64,000 bases of DNA from Psychrobacter sp. NG254 (GCF_015277735.1 NZ_JADHDA010000008.1:1-64000); one strand, 5' to 3'. Numbered from the stretch's first letter, positions 28,265-38,452 are shown. Program-made: numbers and translations. The notes: a model not told the origin generated them from the sequence alone.

Positions 28265-28296
28265 GGGTCTGTTGAACATTCAAATGTGGTGCTGGC
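28265..28296 (-). repeat. solo end of a MITE-like element
   Basis: The 32 bases GGGTCTGTTGAACATTCAAA...GGTGCTGGC match the right end of the 265-bp element at 51948-52212, read in the other direction, but no second end follows. It sits just upstream of the SDR gene. It is the remnant of a lost or truncated copy. Confidence 0.75.
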
Positions 28297-28504
28297 ATTA
28301 GGATAAAGCTCGAAACAGACGCTATCTACATTAGCATGATTTGTGCTGATGCTTACTCGCGATTGATAAACGCTGCTGTCATTTTATGATAGATACCTGT
28401 CACTTCAACTTAGGACATGCGCTAGTATTTGAGTCATCCTTAGCTCGTACTAGCGTTATGCATAGTCAGATTTTTGATGACTAGGCCAGTTAATGAGTAG
28501 GCAT

Positions 28505-28543
28505 AAAAAAAGCGCCTTAGCTTATGCAGCCAGACGCTTTTTG
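28505..28543 (-). terminator. terminator of clpPX
   Basis: The stem AAAAAGCG/CGCTTTTT encloses a smaller hairpin; the minus strand ends in a run of T. A second inverted repeat, CATCACTCATT/AATGAGTGATG (28548-28575), lies between it and the clpX stop, so the 3' end is protected by two hairpins. Confidence 0.82.
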
Positions 28544-28590
28544 TTGTCATCACTCATTAATCATAATGAGTGATGTTAACGGCACGATAA

Positions 28591-29865
28591 TTAAGAAATT
28601 TCAGGCGTTTTACCTTCATTGATGACTTGCTCATCAACCAGTACCGTTTTTGCATTTTCCATAGAAGGCAGCTCGTACATAGTTTCAAGTAGCGCGTTTT
28701 CTACGATAGAGCGTAGACCACGAGCACCAGTTTTACGCTCCATTGCCTTCTTAGCGATGGCATCTAGTGCTTCTTGCGTAAAGCTAATCTCAGCACCTTC
28801 CATGTCGAACAAGTACTTGTACTGTTTTACCAGTGCATTCTTAGGTTCAGTCAGGATCTGTACCAATGCCGCTTCATCCAGCTCTTGTAGTGCAGCAAGA
28901 ACGGGCAGACGACCAATCAGCTCAGGGATCAGACCAAACTTGATCAAATCTTCTGGTTCAACTTCTTGTAACAACTCTGAGCTACGACGGCTGTCGTCTT
29001 TTGAGCTGACATCAGCATTGAAACCAATACCACCTTTTTCGGTACGTTGCTGAATGACTTTGTCTAGGCCAGCAAACGCGCCGCCCACGATGATTAGGAT
29101 GTTGCTGGTATCGACTTGGATCAGCTCTTGCTGTGGGTGCTTACGACCACCGTGCGGCGGAATAGCAGCCACGGTGCCTTCGATTAGCTTGAGCAGTGCT
29201 TGCTGCACGCCTTCACCTGACACATCACGGGTGATAGATGGGTTGTCGCCTTTTTTACTGATTTTGTCGATTTCATCGATATAGATGATACCTTGCTCAG
29301 CTTTGGCCACATCATAGTCAGAAGCTTGCAGTAGCTTCTGCACGATGTTCTCAACGTCTTCACCGACATAACCTGCTTCAGTCAGTGTTGTAGCATCAGC
29401 CATCGCAAAAGGCACATCAAGCAGACGAGCTAAGGTTTGGGCAAGCAATGTTTTACCAGAACCAGTCGGACCGATTAGCAAGATATTACTCTTAGCCAAT
29501 TCTACCATTGCATCATCAGCGCCAATTTTAGACTTTTTGCTGTCGTTAGCTAAAGTTTGGCTAACTTTTAGACGCTTATAATGGTTATAAACGGCAACGG
29601 CCAATGCTTTTTTGGCAGCGTCCTGACCGATGACATATTCATCAAGTTTGGCACGCAGCTCTTTTGGGGTTGGTAGCTTTTTATTGATCCAAGAAGTATC
29701 GATATCGCTATCGTCATCGCCGTGCTCGGCACTGTCTGCGATTAAGTCAGTACATAGCTCGATACACTCATTACAGATATTGGCATCGTCAGCCGCAATC
29801 AGTTGCTTTACATCGCTTTTGGCTTTACCGCAAAACGAGCACTGCGGGGTATTATCTTCTGCCAT
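28591..29865 (-). CDS. clpX: ClpX, ATPase subunit of the ClpXP protease
   Basis: Hexameric AAA+ unfoldase that feeds substrates to ClpP. The N-terminal zinc-binding domain has Cys9, Cys12, Cys31 and Cys34. The Walker A motif [14 protein letters not shown] lies near residue 130, Walker [10 protein letters not shown] near 195, and the family's [17 protein letters not shown] and GRLPV segments follow. The IGF loop that docks ClpP is present as IGFNADV (about 277). The 424-residue length is normal. It lies 109 bases behind clpP on the same strand. Confidence 0.98.
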   Translation of the reverse strand: MAEDNTPQCSFCGKAKSDVKQLIAADDANICNECIELCTDLIADSAEHGDDDSDIDTSWINKKLPTPKELRAKLDEYVIGQDAAKKALAVAVYNHYKRLKVSQTLANDSKKSKIGADDAMVELAKSNILLIGPTGSGKTLLAQTLARLLDVPFAMADATTLTEAGYVGEDVENIVQKLLQASDYDVAKAEQGIIYIDEIDKISKKGDNPSITRDVSGEGVQQALLKLIEGTVAAIPPHGGRKHPQQELIQVDTSNILIIVGGAFAGLDKVIQQRTEKGGIGFNADVSSKDDSRRSSELLQEVEPEDLIKFGLIPELIGRLPVLAALQELDEAALVQILTEPKNALVKQYKYLFDMEGAEISFTQEALDAIAKKAMERKTGARGLRSIVENALLETMYELPSMENAKTVLVDEQVINEGKTPEIS

Positions 29866-29974
29866 AAAAGGCGCTCCTAAAATTTAAAACTTACAAATAT
29901 TTTGATTGTTTGCATCAATGCCAAAACGCATCGCGCTCAGGCAGTTGATACTCATCAAGGCTGTTATATGCTAA

Positions 29975-30649
29975 TTATAAAGAAGTAGGGCGGCGCTCTA
30001 GCACTTCATCAATCAAGCCGTATGCTTTTGCTTCATCTGCATCTAGCCAGTAATCACGCTCAACATCTGTTTCGATTTTTTCTACAGTCTGGCCTGTACG
30101 CTCAGCCAATATCTTGTTCAAACGCGCACGAGTTTTTAGAATTTCACGAGCATTGATTTCGATATCTGTTGCTTGACCTTGCGCACCACCTGAAGGCTGG
30201 TGAATCATCACACGAGCATTGGCAAGTGCATAACGTTTACCTTTTTGACCGGCGGCCAATAGGAATGAGCCCATGCTATAAGCCCCGCCCATACAGATGG
30301 TCGATACTTCTGGCTTGATAAAGTTCATGGTATCAAAAATCGCTAAACCAGCACTGACTGAACCGCCTGGTGAGTTGATATATAAGTGGATGTCTTTGTC
30401 TGGGTTCTCAGCTTCTAAGAATAGCAGCTGCGCGACGATTAGATTGGCCATATGGTCTTCAACTTGACCAGTCAAAAAGATAACGCGCTCACGTAACAAG
30501 CGTGAAAAAATATCAAACGAGCGTTCACCGCGTGAAGACTGCTCGACAACCATAGGCACTAATGCAGCTTGGGTGGTTTGTACTTCTTTGTGCGCACTCA
30601 TCAGCATATCAAAATGTGGATTGGCAGTGATGCGATCATAATCTGTCAT
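29975..30649 (-). CDS. clpP: ClpP, proteolytic subunit of the ClpXP protease
   Basis: Serine peptidase that forms the tetradecameric chamber of ClpXP. The catalytic serine is Ser125 in GGAYSMGSF, a variant of the usual GxAASMGAF, the histidine is His150 in [13 protein letters not shown], and the aspartate lies in [18 protein letters not shown]. The N-terminus (about 1-30) should contain the propeptide. The length of 224 residues is somewhat above the E. coli protein. In E. coli and many relatives tig stands directly upstream; here the urease cluster lies in between. Confidence 0.97.
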   Translation of the reverse strand: MTDYDRITANPHFDMLMSAHKEVQTTQAALVPMVVEQSSRGERSFDIFSRLLRERVIFLTGQVEDHMANLIVAQLLFLEAENPDKDIHLYINSPGGSVSAGLAIFDTMNFIKPEVSTICMGGAYSMGSFLLAAGQKGKRYALANARVMIHQPSGGAQGQATDIEINAREILKTRARLNKILAERTGQTVEKIETDVERDYWLDADEAKAYGLIDEVLERRPTSL

Positions 30650-31314
30650 AGAAACGTCCTATCGATAAATGTATAAAATAAAAAAGGATTGAATGATTTT
30701 ATTGTCTGGTAGTTTTTGACTAATGGGTTGTTTATAAGGGGGCTGCGCTCACTATTCAAGCCTATAAAACCGGTTTGTGCATAGAATACCTGATTAACAG
30801 CACTACAATCTACCTATCTTACTGACTAAGTTTGAGAATAATAAGGTATTTTATGCCTTTACTGATCAGGTATTACCATAAACTATCCAGTCAAAAGTTA
30901 TACCAACAAATTGCACTGTTATAGATAAGATGTATTGTTTTGGTGCATGAAAGCGCCACGCTGAGGGATGGCAGACATCAAAAAAACTGATGAGGGAAAG
31001 GTCAAAAATATATTGCTGTTTTCAATGACGGATATAAATTGAGAAAAGTACAAGCAAATCAAAGTTTTGAGCCGATATGGTTAGTTCATTGATTATTTTC
31101 TATTCATAGTTGGCACGATGATTGTATCAGTCAACATATTGACCCTTTATTTATTGGTTCAGCGCTGTGTTCGATACGCTATTCGCGCTCTACGGCGCTG
31201 AGATTGTTTAGCTATTATTTTAGCTAAGGCTTTAAAGTATGACGTTGAACAAGATTTTGGATGATAAACCTGTAAGATATTGGATTATGTTTAATTGGTA
31301 CATGAGTATATAAA
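30650..31314. other. divergent promoter region between clpP and ureD
   Basis: About 665 AT-rich bases without a credible gene. It must hold promoters for clpPX (minus) and the urease operon (plus). I could not single out -35/-10 pairs or a known operator. The transition to foreign or moved DNA, if the urease cluster was inserted, should lie here. Confidence 0.45.
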
Positions 31315-32400
31315 ATGAGTTGGGCTTCTTCCTTAGCATTAAGTTTTGACAGCGTTAAACGCACGAGTACGGCCCAACATAAGGCTGCCGACTCTAAGAC
31401 GCGGCTATATCACCGCAAGCATACGGGTGCTTTGATGGTACAGCGTGCTCTGTATCCTGAACCGCGTGTGCAGCAGGGTATTTGTCATGTATTGATGCTA
31501 TATCCGCCAGCAGGTATCGCAGGTGGTGATACGTTGGCTATAGACCTGCGTTTAGATAAGGACAGTCATGCTGTCATTACGACACCAGGGGCGGGGAAAT
31601 GGTATGGCAAAGACAGTGTCAGCCAAAAAAGCAAAACCTCGCATCGCCAGTCACCCACGCAAAGCGCTTGTGATAAAAATTCTCTAGTAGAACAAGGCAG
31701 TGTACATAGTAATGATACTGACCAAGTAAGCGTCGTACCAAATGACATGGCTGAATACGCTAGCCAAAAGGTATACGCCACATTAGACACAGATGCCCGT
31801 CTAGAATGGCTACCGCAAGAGAGCATTATTTATAACGAAGCCAACATGCATGCGACGAGTCGTTTTCAACTAAAGGATTCGTCTAGTCTCCTGACATGGG
31901 AGATTAGCGTCTTTGGCCGTCAGGCATATGATGAGCAGTTTTTGCAAGGGTATTACCATACAGGGCTGAATATCTACCGTGAAAGCAAAGTCATCGTTGC
32001 CGAACGTGTGGCACAGTTGGCACAAAGCCGCTGGTTTACATCGCGTTTAGGGCTAGCAGGGCAGCATATCTACGGGTCGTTTTGGGCGGTGCCAAGTTTA
32101 AGTGACGTACATCAAAAGCCTTTATCGTCATCAAAAGCACGAGAAACGACAGAGACTGCGCAAGCGACGACTAAGCAAGCCTTAACCCGTTATTTGGACA
32201 GTACGATACTGACTTTGCGGCAAGCAATCACAGAAGCGGATTTACCTGTCTATTGCACCCACAATTATCAAGCGATTAATATCCGCTATATTGGCACAGA
32301 TGTGCGAGGCTGTTTTGAGGCGTTCTATCAGCTTAGAGAAGTATTGCGTGAGCACTGGTGGCAACTTGAGCCGTGTCGTCCACGGATTTGGGACACGTGA
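31315..32400 (+). CDS. ureD: urease accessory protein UreD
   Basis: Scaffold of the urease maturation complex UreD-UreF-UreG that delivers nickel to the apoenzyme. Family parts are TGALMVQRALYPEP, CHVLMLYPPAGIAGGD, ITTPGAGKWY and LEWLPQESIIYNEA. The C-terminal CRPRIWDT is also typical. The 361-residue protein is longer than the usual 270-290 because of two polar inserts (about residues 101-142 and 263-290). It is the first gene of the urease cluster. The start lacks a strong ribosome binding site. Confidence 0.95.
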   Translation: MSWASSLALSFDSVKRTSTAQHKAADSKTRLYHRKHTGALMVQRALYPEPRVQQGICHVLMLYPPAGIAGGDTLAIDLRLDKDSHAVITTPGAGKWYGKDSVSQKSKTSHRQSPTQSACDKNSLVEQGSVHSNDTDQVSVVPNDMAEYASQKVYATLDTDARLEWLPQESIIYNEANMHATSRFQLKDSSSLLTWEISVFGRQAYDEQFLQGYYHTGLNIYRESKVIVAERVAQLAQSRWFTSRLGLAGQHIYGSFWAVPSLSDVHQKPLSSSKARETTETAQATTKQALTRYLDSTILTLRQAITEADLPVYCTHNYQAINIRYIGTDVRGCFEAFYQLREVLREHWWQLEPCRPRIWDT

Positions 32401-32544
32401 TTTTTGATTAGATACTATTTAATTAATTTGTTATGACATTAATCTGATAAAAGAAGACGCAATCGCCATTTTTGTTAAGGCATTAAACGTTTGAAGGTCG
32501 CTACTCTGTGACACAGAACATTATAAATACAATAAGGAAGCTCC

Positions 32545-32847
32545 ATGCATTTGACCCCAACAGAAAAAGACAAGCTCATGCTATTCACGGCTGGTATGGT
32601 GGCTGAACGCCGTAAAAACCGAGGTGTTAAGCTTAACTATCCCGAAGCCATCGCTTATATCAGCATGCTATTGATGGAAGGTGCTAGAGATGGCAAAAGA
32701 GTGGCCGAATTAATGAGTGAAGGCGCTACCTATCTGTCTGTTGACGATGTGATGGAGGGTGTGGCAGAGATGGTAGATGAAGTGCAAATCGAGGCGACGT
32801 TCCCTGATGGTACCAAGCTGGTTACGGTGCATAATCCCATCGTGTAG
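32545..32847 (+). CDS. ureA: urease subunit gamma
   Basis: Structural gamma subunit of urease. The 100-residue protein begins with [23 protein letters not shown] and has the [13 protein letters not shown] segment and the end [15 protein letters not shown], almost the family consensus. AAGGAAG precedes the start. It is separate, unlike the beta and alpha subunits, which are fused in the next gene 35 bases downstream. Confidence 0.98.
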   Translation: MHLTPTEKDKLMLFTAGMVAERRKNRGVKLNYPEAIAYISMLLMEGARDGKRVAELMSEGATYLSVDDVMEGVAEMVDEVQIEATFPDGTKLVTVHNPIV

Positions 32848-32882
32848 CACTGAAATGATAACTATAAAATAAGGCGACTCTT

Positions 32883-35066
32883 ATGCAAGCAGGCGAATAC
32901 CATATTCAAGATGGCGATATCATCTTAAACCAAGGGCGACAGGTACAGACCATTAGTGTTAGCAATACTGGTGATAGACCTATTCAAATCGGCTCGCATT
33001 ATCACTTTTACGAAGTCAATGATGCCTTGAGTTTCGAGAGAGAGCAGACGCGTGGTTATCGCCTGAATATTATCCCTGGTACAGCAGTGCGATTTGAGCC
33101 GGGGCAGTCACGTGAAGTGGAACTGGTCGCTTATGCTGGTAAGCAGGAAGTATATGGCTTTGCAGGGCGAGTGATGGGGGCCGCTAGTTCAGATACCACA
33201 TCAGATAAGTCAGATGCTGAAAACCCGCCAGTTACCTCGCAGAAGAAAGTCAGTCGGCATATTTATGCTGAGCATTTTGGTCCGACGACAGGTGACAAGG
33301 TGCGCTTAGCGGATACTGAACTTTGGCTACAGGTTGAAGCTGACTTGACCAGTTATCAGGATACTGATCAGGCTGCAGCACTGCAAAACGGTGAGCAGGC
33401 TAGCAAACCGACCGAGATAAAAGGCGAAGAAGTTAAATTCGGTGGTGGTAAAGTCATCCGTGATGGTATGGGTCAAGGGCAGTTATTGGGTGCTGATGTT
33501 GCCGATACGGTCATTACCAATGCGCTAGTCATGGATTATACGGGTATCTATAAAGCAGATATCGGTATCAAGGATGGTCGCATTAGCGGCATTGGCAAAG
33601 CCGGAAATCCTGATATCCAGCCTGCCATTGATATTGCAATTGGTGGTGCTACCGAAATCATTTCTGGCGAAGGCAAAATTCTCACAGCAGGTGGCGTCGA
33701 TAGTCATATTCACTTTATCGCACCACAGCAGTGTGAGACAGCGCTTATGTCAGGCGTGACCACAATGCTTGGTGGCGGTACAGGGCCTGCACAAGGCACG
33801 CTCGCCACTACCTGTACACCAGGGGCTTATCATATTGCCTCAATGCTAAAGTCTACCGACAGTATTCCTATGAATATCGGATTACTGGGCAAAGGAAATG
33901 TGAGTGTGCCAGAACCTATTGCTGAACAAATCGAAGCGGGTGCCGTAGGGCTAAAGCTACACGAGGATTGGGGTACCACTCCGCAAGCCATTGATAACTG
34001 TTTGAGTGTCGCGGAAGAGTATGATGTGCAAGTAGCTATTCATACTGATACCTTAAACGAAAGTGGCTATCTCGAAAGTACGCTGGCAGCATTCAAGAAT
34101 CGCTGTATCCATACTTTTCATACTGAAGGCGCAGGCGGTGGTCATGCCCCTGATATTCTTAAAGCCATTGGCGAGTCGCATGTTTTACCATCATCTACCA
34201 ATCCAACGCGCCCTTATACCGTCAATACCATTGACGAGCATCTCGACATGCTGATGGTCTGTCATCATTTGAGCCCTGCTATCGCTGAAGATGTGGCCTT
34301 TGCAGAAAGCCGTATTCGTCAAGAAACCATTGCGGCAGAAGATATCTTGCATGATCTGGGCGCAATCTCGATGATGAGTAGTGATTCGCAAGCCATGGGA
34401 CGGGTAGGAGAGGTTGTCATTCGCACTTGGCAGACTGCGCATAAAATGAAAGTTCAACGCGGACATCTTGCACCTGATGCAACAGCAACCATAGAGGATG
34501 AGCAGCAGTTCATCACTCTGACGGACTACGACCAAAGCGCGGACAACGACAATTTTCGTATCAAACGCTATATCGCAAAATATACGATAAATCCTGCGAT
34601 TACTCATGGTATCAGCGATATGGTTGGCTCTATCGAGGTGGGAAAATGGGCCGATATGGTGTTATGGTCGCCCAAATTTTTTGGGGTAAAGCCTGAATGC
34701 ATCATCAAAGGTGGCCTCATCGCTGCTGTGCCGATGGGCGATATCAATGCCTCTATTCCCACCCCGCAGCCCGTACATTATCGTCCTATGTTTGCCACTT
34801 ATCCAAAATCAGTTGCCCAAACCAGCATTACCTTTATGTCACAGGCTGCCATCGATAAACAAGTGGATAAGCAGCTTGGACTGACCAAAGTCATTCAGCC
34901 AGTACACGGTATTCGTAGTATCCGTAAAAGTGATATGCGCTTTAATAGTTACTGCCCTGATATGGATATTAACCCTGAAACTTATGAAGTACGTGCCGAT
35001 GGCAAGACGCTCACTTGTGAGCCTGCTGACATATTACCCATGGCGCAGCGCTACTTTTTATTCTAA
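32883..35066 (+). CDS. ureBC: urease subunits beta and alpha as one fused protein
   Basis: A single 727-residue frame encodes urease beta (residues 1 to about 100), a hydrophilic linker (about 101-125) and urease alpha (about 126-727). The linker has no ATG, so no hidden ureC start exists near the junction. All active-site residues are present: nickel ligands His275, His277, carbamylated Lys358, His387, His413 and Asp501, plus the flap Cys460 and His461. The offset to Klebsiella UreC numbering is 141 throughout. Two insertions relative to usual UreC are visible, at residues 159-180 (behind DLTSY) and about 533-551 (before DNDNF). Separate gamma with fused beta-alpha differs from the common three-gene layout and from the Helicobacter gamma-beta fusion. 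The enzyme should be active. Confidence 0.96.
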   Translation: MQAGEYHIQDGDIILNQGRQVQTISVSNTGDRPIQIGSHYHFYEVNDALSFEREQTRGYRLNIIPGTAVRFEPGQSREVELVAYAGKQEVYGFAGRVMGAASSDTTSDKSDAENPPVTSQKKVSRHIYAEHFGPTTGDKVRLADTELWLQVEADLTSYQDTDQAAALQNGEQASKPTEIKGEEVKFGGGKVIRDGMGQGQLLGADVADTVITNALVMDYTGIYKADIGIKDGRISGIGKAGNPDIQPAIDIAIGGATEIISGEGKILTAGGVDSHIHFIAPQQCETALMSGVTTMLGGGTGPAQGTLATTCTPGAYHIASMLKSTDSIPMNIGLLGKGNVSVPEPIAEQIEAGAVGLKLHEDWGTTPQAIDNCLSVAEEYDVQVAIHTDTLNESGYLESTLAAFKNRCIHTFHTEGAGGGHAPDILKAIGESHVLPSSTNPTRPYTVNTIDEHLDMLMVCHHLSPAIAEDVAFAESRIRQETIAAEDILHDLGAISMMSSDSQAMGRVGEVVIRTWQTAHKMKVQRGHLAPDATATIEDEQQFITLTDYDQSADNDNFRIKRYIAKYTINPAITHGISDMVGSIEVGKWADMVLWSPKFFGVKPECIIKGGLIAAVPMGDINASIPTPQPVHYRPMFATYPKSVAQTSITFMSQAAIDKQVDKQLGLTKVIQPVHGIRSIRKSDMRFNSYCPDMDINPETYEVRADGKTLTCEPADILPMAQRYFLF

Positions 35067-35148
35067 GCACTTTTTATTCCAAGTGTTTTGTTATTCTAAG
35101 TGTTTTGTTATTCTAAGTGTTTTATTCTAAGTGTTTTATTCTAAGTAT
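35055..35148 (+). repeat. tandem repeat across the ureBC stop codon
   Basis: About six imperfect units of 14-17 bases around TTTTATTCTAAGTGT run from the last codons of ureBC into the spacer. The first unit contains the stop codon TAA, and every unit keeps TTCTAA or a close variant. It probably arose by slippage. Confidence 0.85.
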
Positions 35149-35198
35149 TGTGAGTTTTACGCCTTAACCGTTTGAGCAACAACAGCCAGAGTATAATA

Positions 35199-35834
35199 AT
35201 GATGAAGATATTTAATACCCGTTTAAATGCCCCAAATGACGCTCAAAAAATACAATTAGCCAAACAGCATCAGACCGATGACTATCTACTTTTAGATTTT
35301 GATACTCGCCAGCACTCTCGCTTTAAGGCCACTACAGTTTCAGGTGAGAGTGTCGGTATTGACTTACCTCGGACAGGTACTCTCAAAGGTAATGATGTGT
35401 TAATCAATGAGGCAGGCGAGTTGATTCAGGTTATCGCTAAACCTCAGGTCGTCACCAAAGTTACCGCTGATGATGTCTTTACACTAATGAAAGGGGCTTA
35501 TCATTTAGGCAATCGACACGTGCCACTGATGTTTGACCAAAGTTTTGACCACGGTGATGCAGGCTATGCGTTATATTTTGAAAACGATCATGTACTTGCG
35601 CAAATGTTGGAGCGTCTTGGATTGCGTGTTGAAGATGCTTCAGTACCGTTTGAACCTGAAACAGGCGCATATCAGTCGGGGCAAGGGCATTCACATGGCC
35701 ACTCTCACTCACATGCGCATTCAAGTAGTGACTCAAATAGTGACTCACATAGCCATTCACACAGTCATAAGCATGGTCACGCTCACAGCCATAACCATAA
35801 CCATCATGATGAGACTGTAGGGCAGCCAAAGTGA
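35199..35834 (+). CDS. ureE: urease accessory protein UreE, nickel metallochaperone
   Basis: Carries nickel to the urease maturation complex. The N-terminal domain (about 1-70) is followed by the metal-binding domain with HLGNRHVPLMF and HGDAGYALYFENDHVLAQMLERLGL. The C-terminal tail holds 17 histidines among its last 49 residues, in GHSH/SHSH repeats, a strong nickel-binding tail as in Klebsiella UreE. The ATG at 35199 (or 35202) is preferred over a TTG 27 bases upstream. The stop overlaps the ureF start. Confidence 0.95.
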   Translation: MMKIFNTRLNAPNDAQKIQLAKQHQTDDYLLLDFDTRQHSRFKATTVSGESVGIDLPRTGTLKGNDVLINEAGELIQVIAKPQVVTKVTADDVFTLMKGAYHLGNRHVPLMFDQSFDHGDAGYALYFENDHVLAQMLERLGLRVEDASVPFEPETGAYQSGQGHSHGHSHSHAHSSSDSNSDSHSHSHSHKHGHAHSHNHNHHDETVGQPK

Positions 35835-36607
35835 TGATTGATACCAGTGCTCAGTCTACTCAGCCAGACCAACTTGGACAGCTGCTGATGCTGGCATCAA
35901 GCAACTTACCCATCGGTAGCTATACCTATTCGCAAGGTGTTGAGTCAGCGATTGAGTCAGGAGTGGTCTCTGATGAAGCCAACACGCTGGTATTCATGCA
36001 GGATTATTTAGTGCTTGCTGTTATCGGCTATGAGTTGCCAGTATTAGGGCTAATAATGCTAGCGCTTGGTCAAGGTAATGATGCACTAGCCGCAAATCTA
36101 GCACACGATTATCATGCTAGCCTAGAGAGTAAAGAGTTTGTACTTGAGTCTCAGCAACTGGCTCAAGCAATGGTATCTTGGCTCAATGAAGTGCTGAGCC
36201 TCGGTATACCTGCTGAGATACCTGAAGACGGATACTTGCCACTTTTTGCTCATATTGCACAGCACTGGCAGCTACCACTGGCACAATCAATGACTACGTA
36301 TGGCTTTGCCCAACTAGAGAATATGGTGTTGGCTGCGGTCAAGACTGTACCGTTAGGGCAAATGGCAGGACAGCGTATCCTATGGCAATTGCAGAGCGAT
36401 CTGGGTGCTCAGATTGATGCCGTTAGCACTAACATACAGCATACTTTTGATACATTGATGACATCGCCAGATTCGCTTGAAGACCAAGACGTTCAGCAGC
36501 TGTGCCAAGACCTCTATGAGACGCTCAATATATCGAATAACTTGCCCAATTTGGCTATCCTCTCAAGTATGCATGAGGAACAGTACAGTCGATTGTTTCG
36601 CTCATAA
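35834..36607 (+). CDS. ureF: urease accessory protein UreF
   Basis: Part of the UreDFG complex; it links UreD to UreG and acts as checkpoint for nickel insertion. The all-helical protein shows MLASSNLPIGSYTYSQGVESAIE near the N-terminus and the family's AVKTVPLGQMAGQRIL segment near residue 170. It has 257 residues from the ATG at 35834, which overlaps the ureE stop in TGATG; a GTG three bases earlier is an alternative start. Confidence 0.95.
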   Translation: MIDTSAQSTQPDQLGQLLMLASSNLPIGSYTYSQGVESAIESGVVSDEANTLVFMQDYLVLAVIGYELPVLGLIMLALGQGNDALAANLAHDYHASLESKEFVLESQQLAQAMVSWLNEVLSLGIPAEIPEDGYLPLFAHIAQHWQLPLAQSMTTYGFAQLENMVLAAVKTVPLGQMAGQRILWQLQSDLGAQIDAVSTNIQHTFDTLMTSPDSLEDQDVQQLCQDLYETLNISNNLPNLAILSSMHEEQYSRLFRS

Positions 36608-36664
36608 CTATACCTTTATTTCTATTTATACTTATTAATATACAAACTGTTTTAGGAATTCAAT

Positions 36665-37354
36665 ATGTCTCTAACTCCGCTCAAACCAAAAAACTCTCAA
36701 TCTATATCAGACTTACAGACTGATAACGACCGCCAAAATCAGCCATCTGGATTGTCATGCCTACGCCTTGGCATTGGTGGGCCTGTTGGTAGTGGTAAGA
36801 CCGCGTTGACGTTGCGTTTGTGCCAAAACATGCGCGACACGGTCAATATGGCAGTCGTGACCAATGATATCTATACCAAAGAAGATTCAGAGTTTTTGAC
36901 CCGTAATGATGCCATGCCTGCTGAGCGTATTCGCGGTGTAGAAACAGGTGGCTGTCCGCATACCGCTATCCGCGAAGATGCCTCTATTAATCTGACTGCT
37001 ATTGCCGAACTGCAAGCGACTTTTGAAGATTTAGAGATGATTATCATTGAATCAGGTGGTGATAATTTGGCAGCGACGTTTAGTCCAGAGCTGTCTGATT
37101 TGACCCTATACGTTATTGATGTTTCAGCAGGCGATAAGATACCTCGTAAAGGTGGGCCGGGAATTACCAAGTCTGATTTATTGATTATTAATAAGACTGA
37201 TCTTGCGCCTATGGTAGGGGCTTCGTTAGAAGTCATGGCAAGAGATGCCAAAAAAATGCGCGGTGACAAACCTTTTATCTTTAGCAACATGAAAACGGGT
37301 GACGGGCTAAATGAGATTATCGCATTCATCAAAGAGCAGGGCATGCTTGCTTAG
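36665..37354 (+). CDS. ureG: urease accessory protein UreG, GTPase
   Basis: GTPase that supplies energy and nickel for urease activation. The P-loop [13 protein letters not shown] lies near residues 36-50, followed by [15 protein letters not shown], the metal-binding CPH in [17 protein letters not shown], and the base-binding NKTDLAP. About 30 polar residues precede the core, more than usual. It ends with [12 protein letters not shown]. Confidence 0.97.
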   Translation: MSLTPLKPKNSQSISDLQTDNDRQNQPSGLSCLRLGIGGPVGSGKTALTLRLCQNMRDTVNMAVVTNDIYTKEDSEFLTRNDAMPAERIRGVETGGCPHTAIREDASINLTAIAELQATFEDLEMIIIESGGDNLAATFSPELSDLTLYVIDVSAGDKIPRKGGPGITKSDLLIINKTDLAPMVGASLEVMARDAKKMRGDKPFIFSNMKTGDGLNEIIAFIKEQGMLA

Positions 37355-37425
37355 TTAATAGAATCTCACGAACTATGAACTACAAGCTACGAACAACCAA
37401 ATTATTAATATTAAGGAGCACTCCC

Positions 37426-38181
37426 ATGACAGCCTCTACCAATACAAAAACTATAACAAAGACGCATTTTTCACAGGTACTATCCGCTCGTACTATAGTA
37501 GCTGGCTCAGCTGTGATGATGACCTCATTAATGTTACCGTCACTGGCACAAGCACACTCAGGCCATATCCATTCAACGACTGCGCACACATCATCGCTGT
37601 TAGGCACGTTGCAAGCAGGGCTGATGCATCCGCTGACTGGCTTTGATCATTTGTTTTTAGCAGTCGGTATGGGTATGTTGTTTTACGGACTACAAAAGCA
37701 GCGCTTGGGCATGATGTCATTGGCAGGAGGTTTATCGTTGGGTGTGGTATTAGCGACTGTCGGTGCTTTGGTAGGTGGTGCCGCGTTTGGTTCGGCTACT
37801 GGCATGGTTGAGATGGCGATACTATTATCAGTTGCGGTATTGGCATTTGTGTTAATGGGACAATGGCGCGGAAAAGCCGCATCATTGAATACGTCTGCAT
37901 CGAGCACGGCAACTACAAGTGACGTCCCATTACTGAGTATGACTTTTGGCGGTTTGGCAGTATTTCACGGTATGGCACATGCGATGGAATTGCCAGCACA
38001 GATCGGCGTATCAGGTCAGTTAGGTTTTTATGCTGGTATGATGGTTTCTATGTTGGGGCTATACGCGGTTGGTATGGTGATCAATCAGCAGTTGCAACAG
38101 CGTTTGGGTGGTCATTTTTGGTTCCAACGTGGGTTGGTTATGCTAGGTTTAGGGGTAGTGTTCATTCCTGTTTTAACCTAA
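37426..38181 (+). CDS. ureJ: HupE/UreJ family nickel transporter
   Basis: Membrane protein of the HupE/UreJ family, which takes up nickel. From the ATG at 37426, preceded by TTAAGGAGCA, it has 251 residues. A signal-like segment ends near AQAHSGH; the first family motif HPLTGFDHLFLAVGMG (about 66-81) carries the conserved His and Asp, and FHGMAHAMELP (about 185) is the second. Six or seven membrane segments are visible. Its place at the end of the urease cluster supports nickel supply for urease. A 107-base repeat starts one base behind its stop codon. Confidence 0.92.
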   Translation: MTASTNTKTITKTHFSQVLSARTIVAGSAVMMTSLMLPSLAQAHSGHIHSTTAHTSSLLGTLQAGLMHPLTGFDHLFLAVGMGMLFYGLQKQRLGMMSLAGGLSLGVVLATVGALVGGAAFGSATGMVEMAILLSVAVLAFVLMGQWRGKAASLNTSASSTATTSDVPLLSMTFGGLAVFHGMAHAMELPAQIGVSGQLGFYAGMMVSMLGLYAVGMVINQQLQQRLGGHFWFQRGLVMLGLGVVFIPVLT

Positions 38182-38182
38182 A

Positions 38183-38289
38183 TATAGTCAATCCTCTATA
38201 AAAGAGCTACAGCGTTAACCTCGCTTGAAGTATCACATATACATCTGCACTCGGTTGCCTTGACTCTCTTTTAAATTGAATCAACTATA
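38183..38289 (+). repeat. 107-bp dispersed repeat, copy 2
   Basis: Same orientation and length as the copy at 12094-12200, with about nine tenths identity by eye. It has inverted ends TATAGT...ACTATA. It starts one base behind the ureJ stop and marks the border between the urease cluster and the tig side. Confidence 0.92.
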
Positions 38290-38347
38290 GAGTATCAGTT
38301 TCTATTACATGATTTAGTTATTCATTGAGTTCGTTATATTTACCCAT

Positions 38348-38386
38348 AAAAATACGGCCCCAATCGATGATCGGGGCCGTATTTTT
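38348..38386. terminator. bidirectional terminator between ureJ and tig
   Basis: A perfect 14-base stem AAAAATACGGCCCC with its complement, an 11-base loop, and T runs on both strands, between convergent transcription units. Confidence 0.95.
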
Positions 38387-38452
38387 ATGAGCTAAGAACA
38401 TGAGTACTATCTGAAAGTAGGTATCCTAAAAACAGATAGCGCTCAGTCTAGA

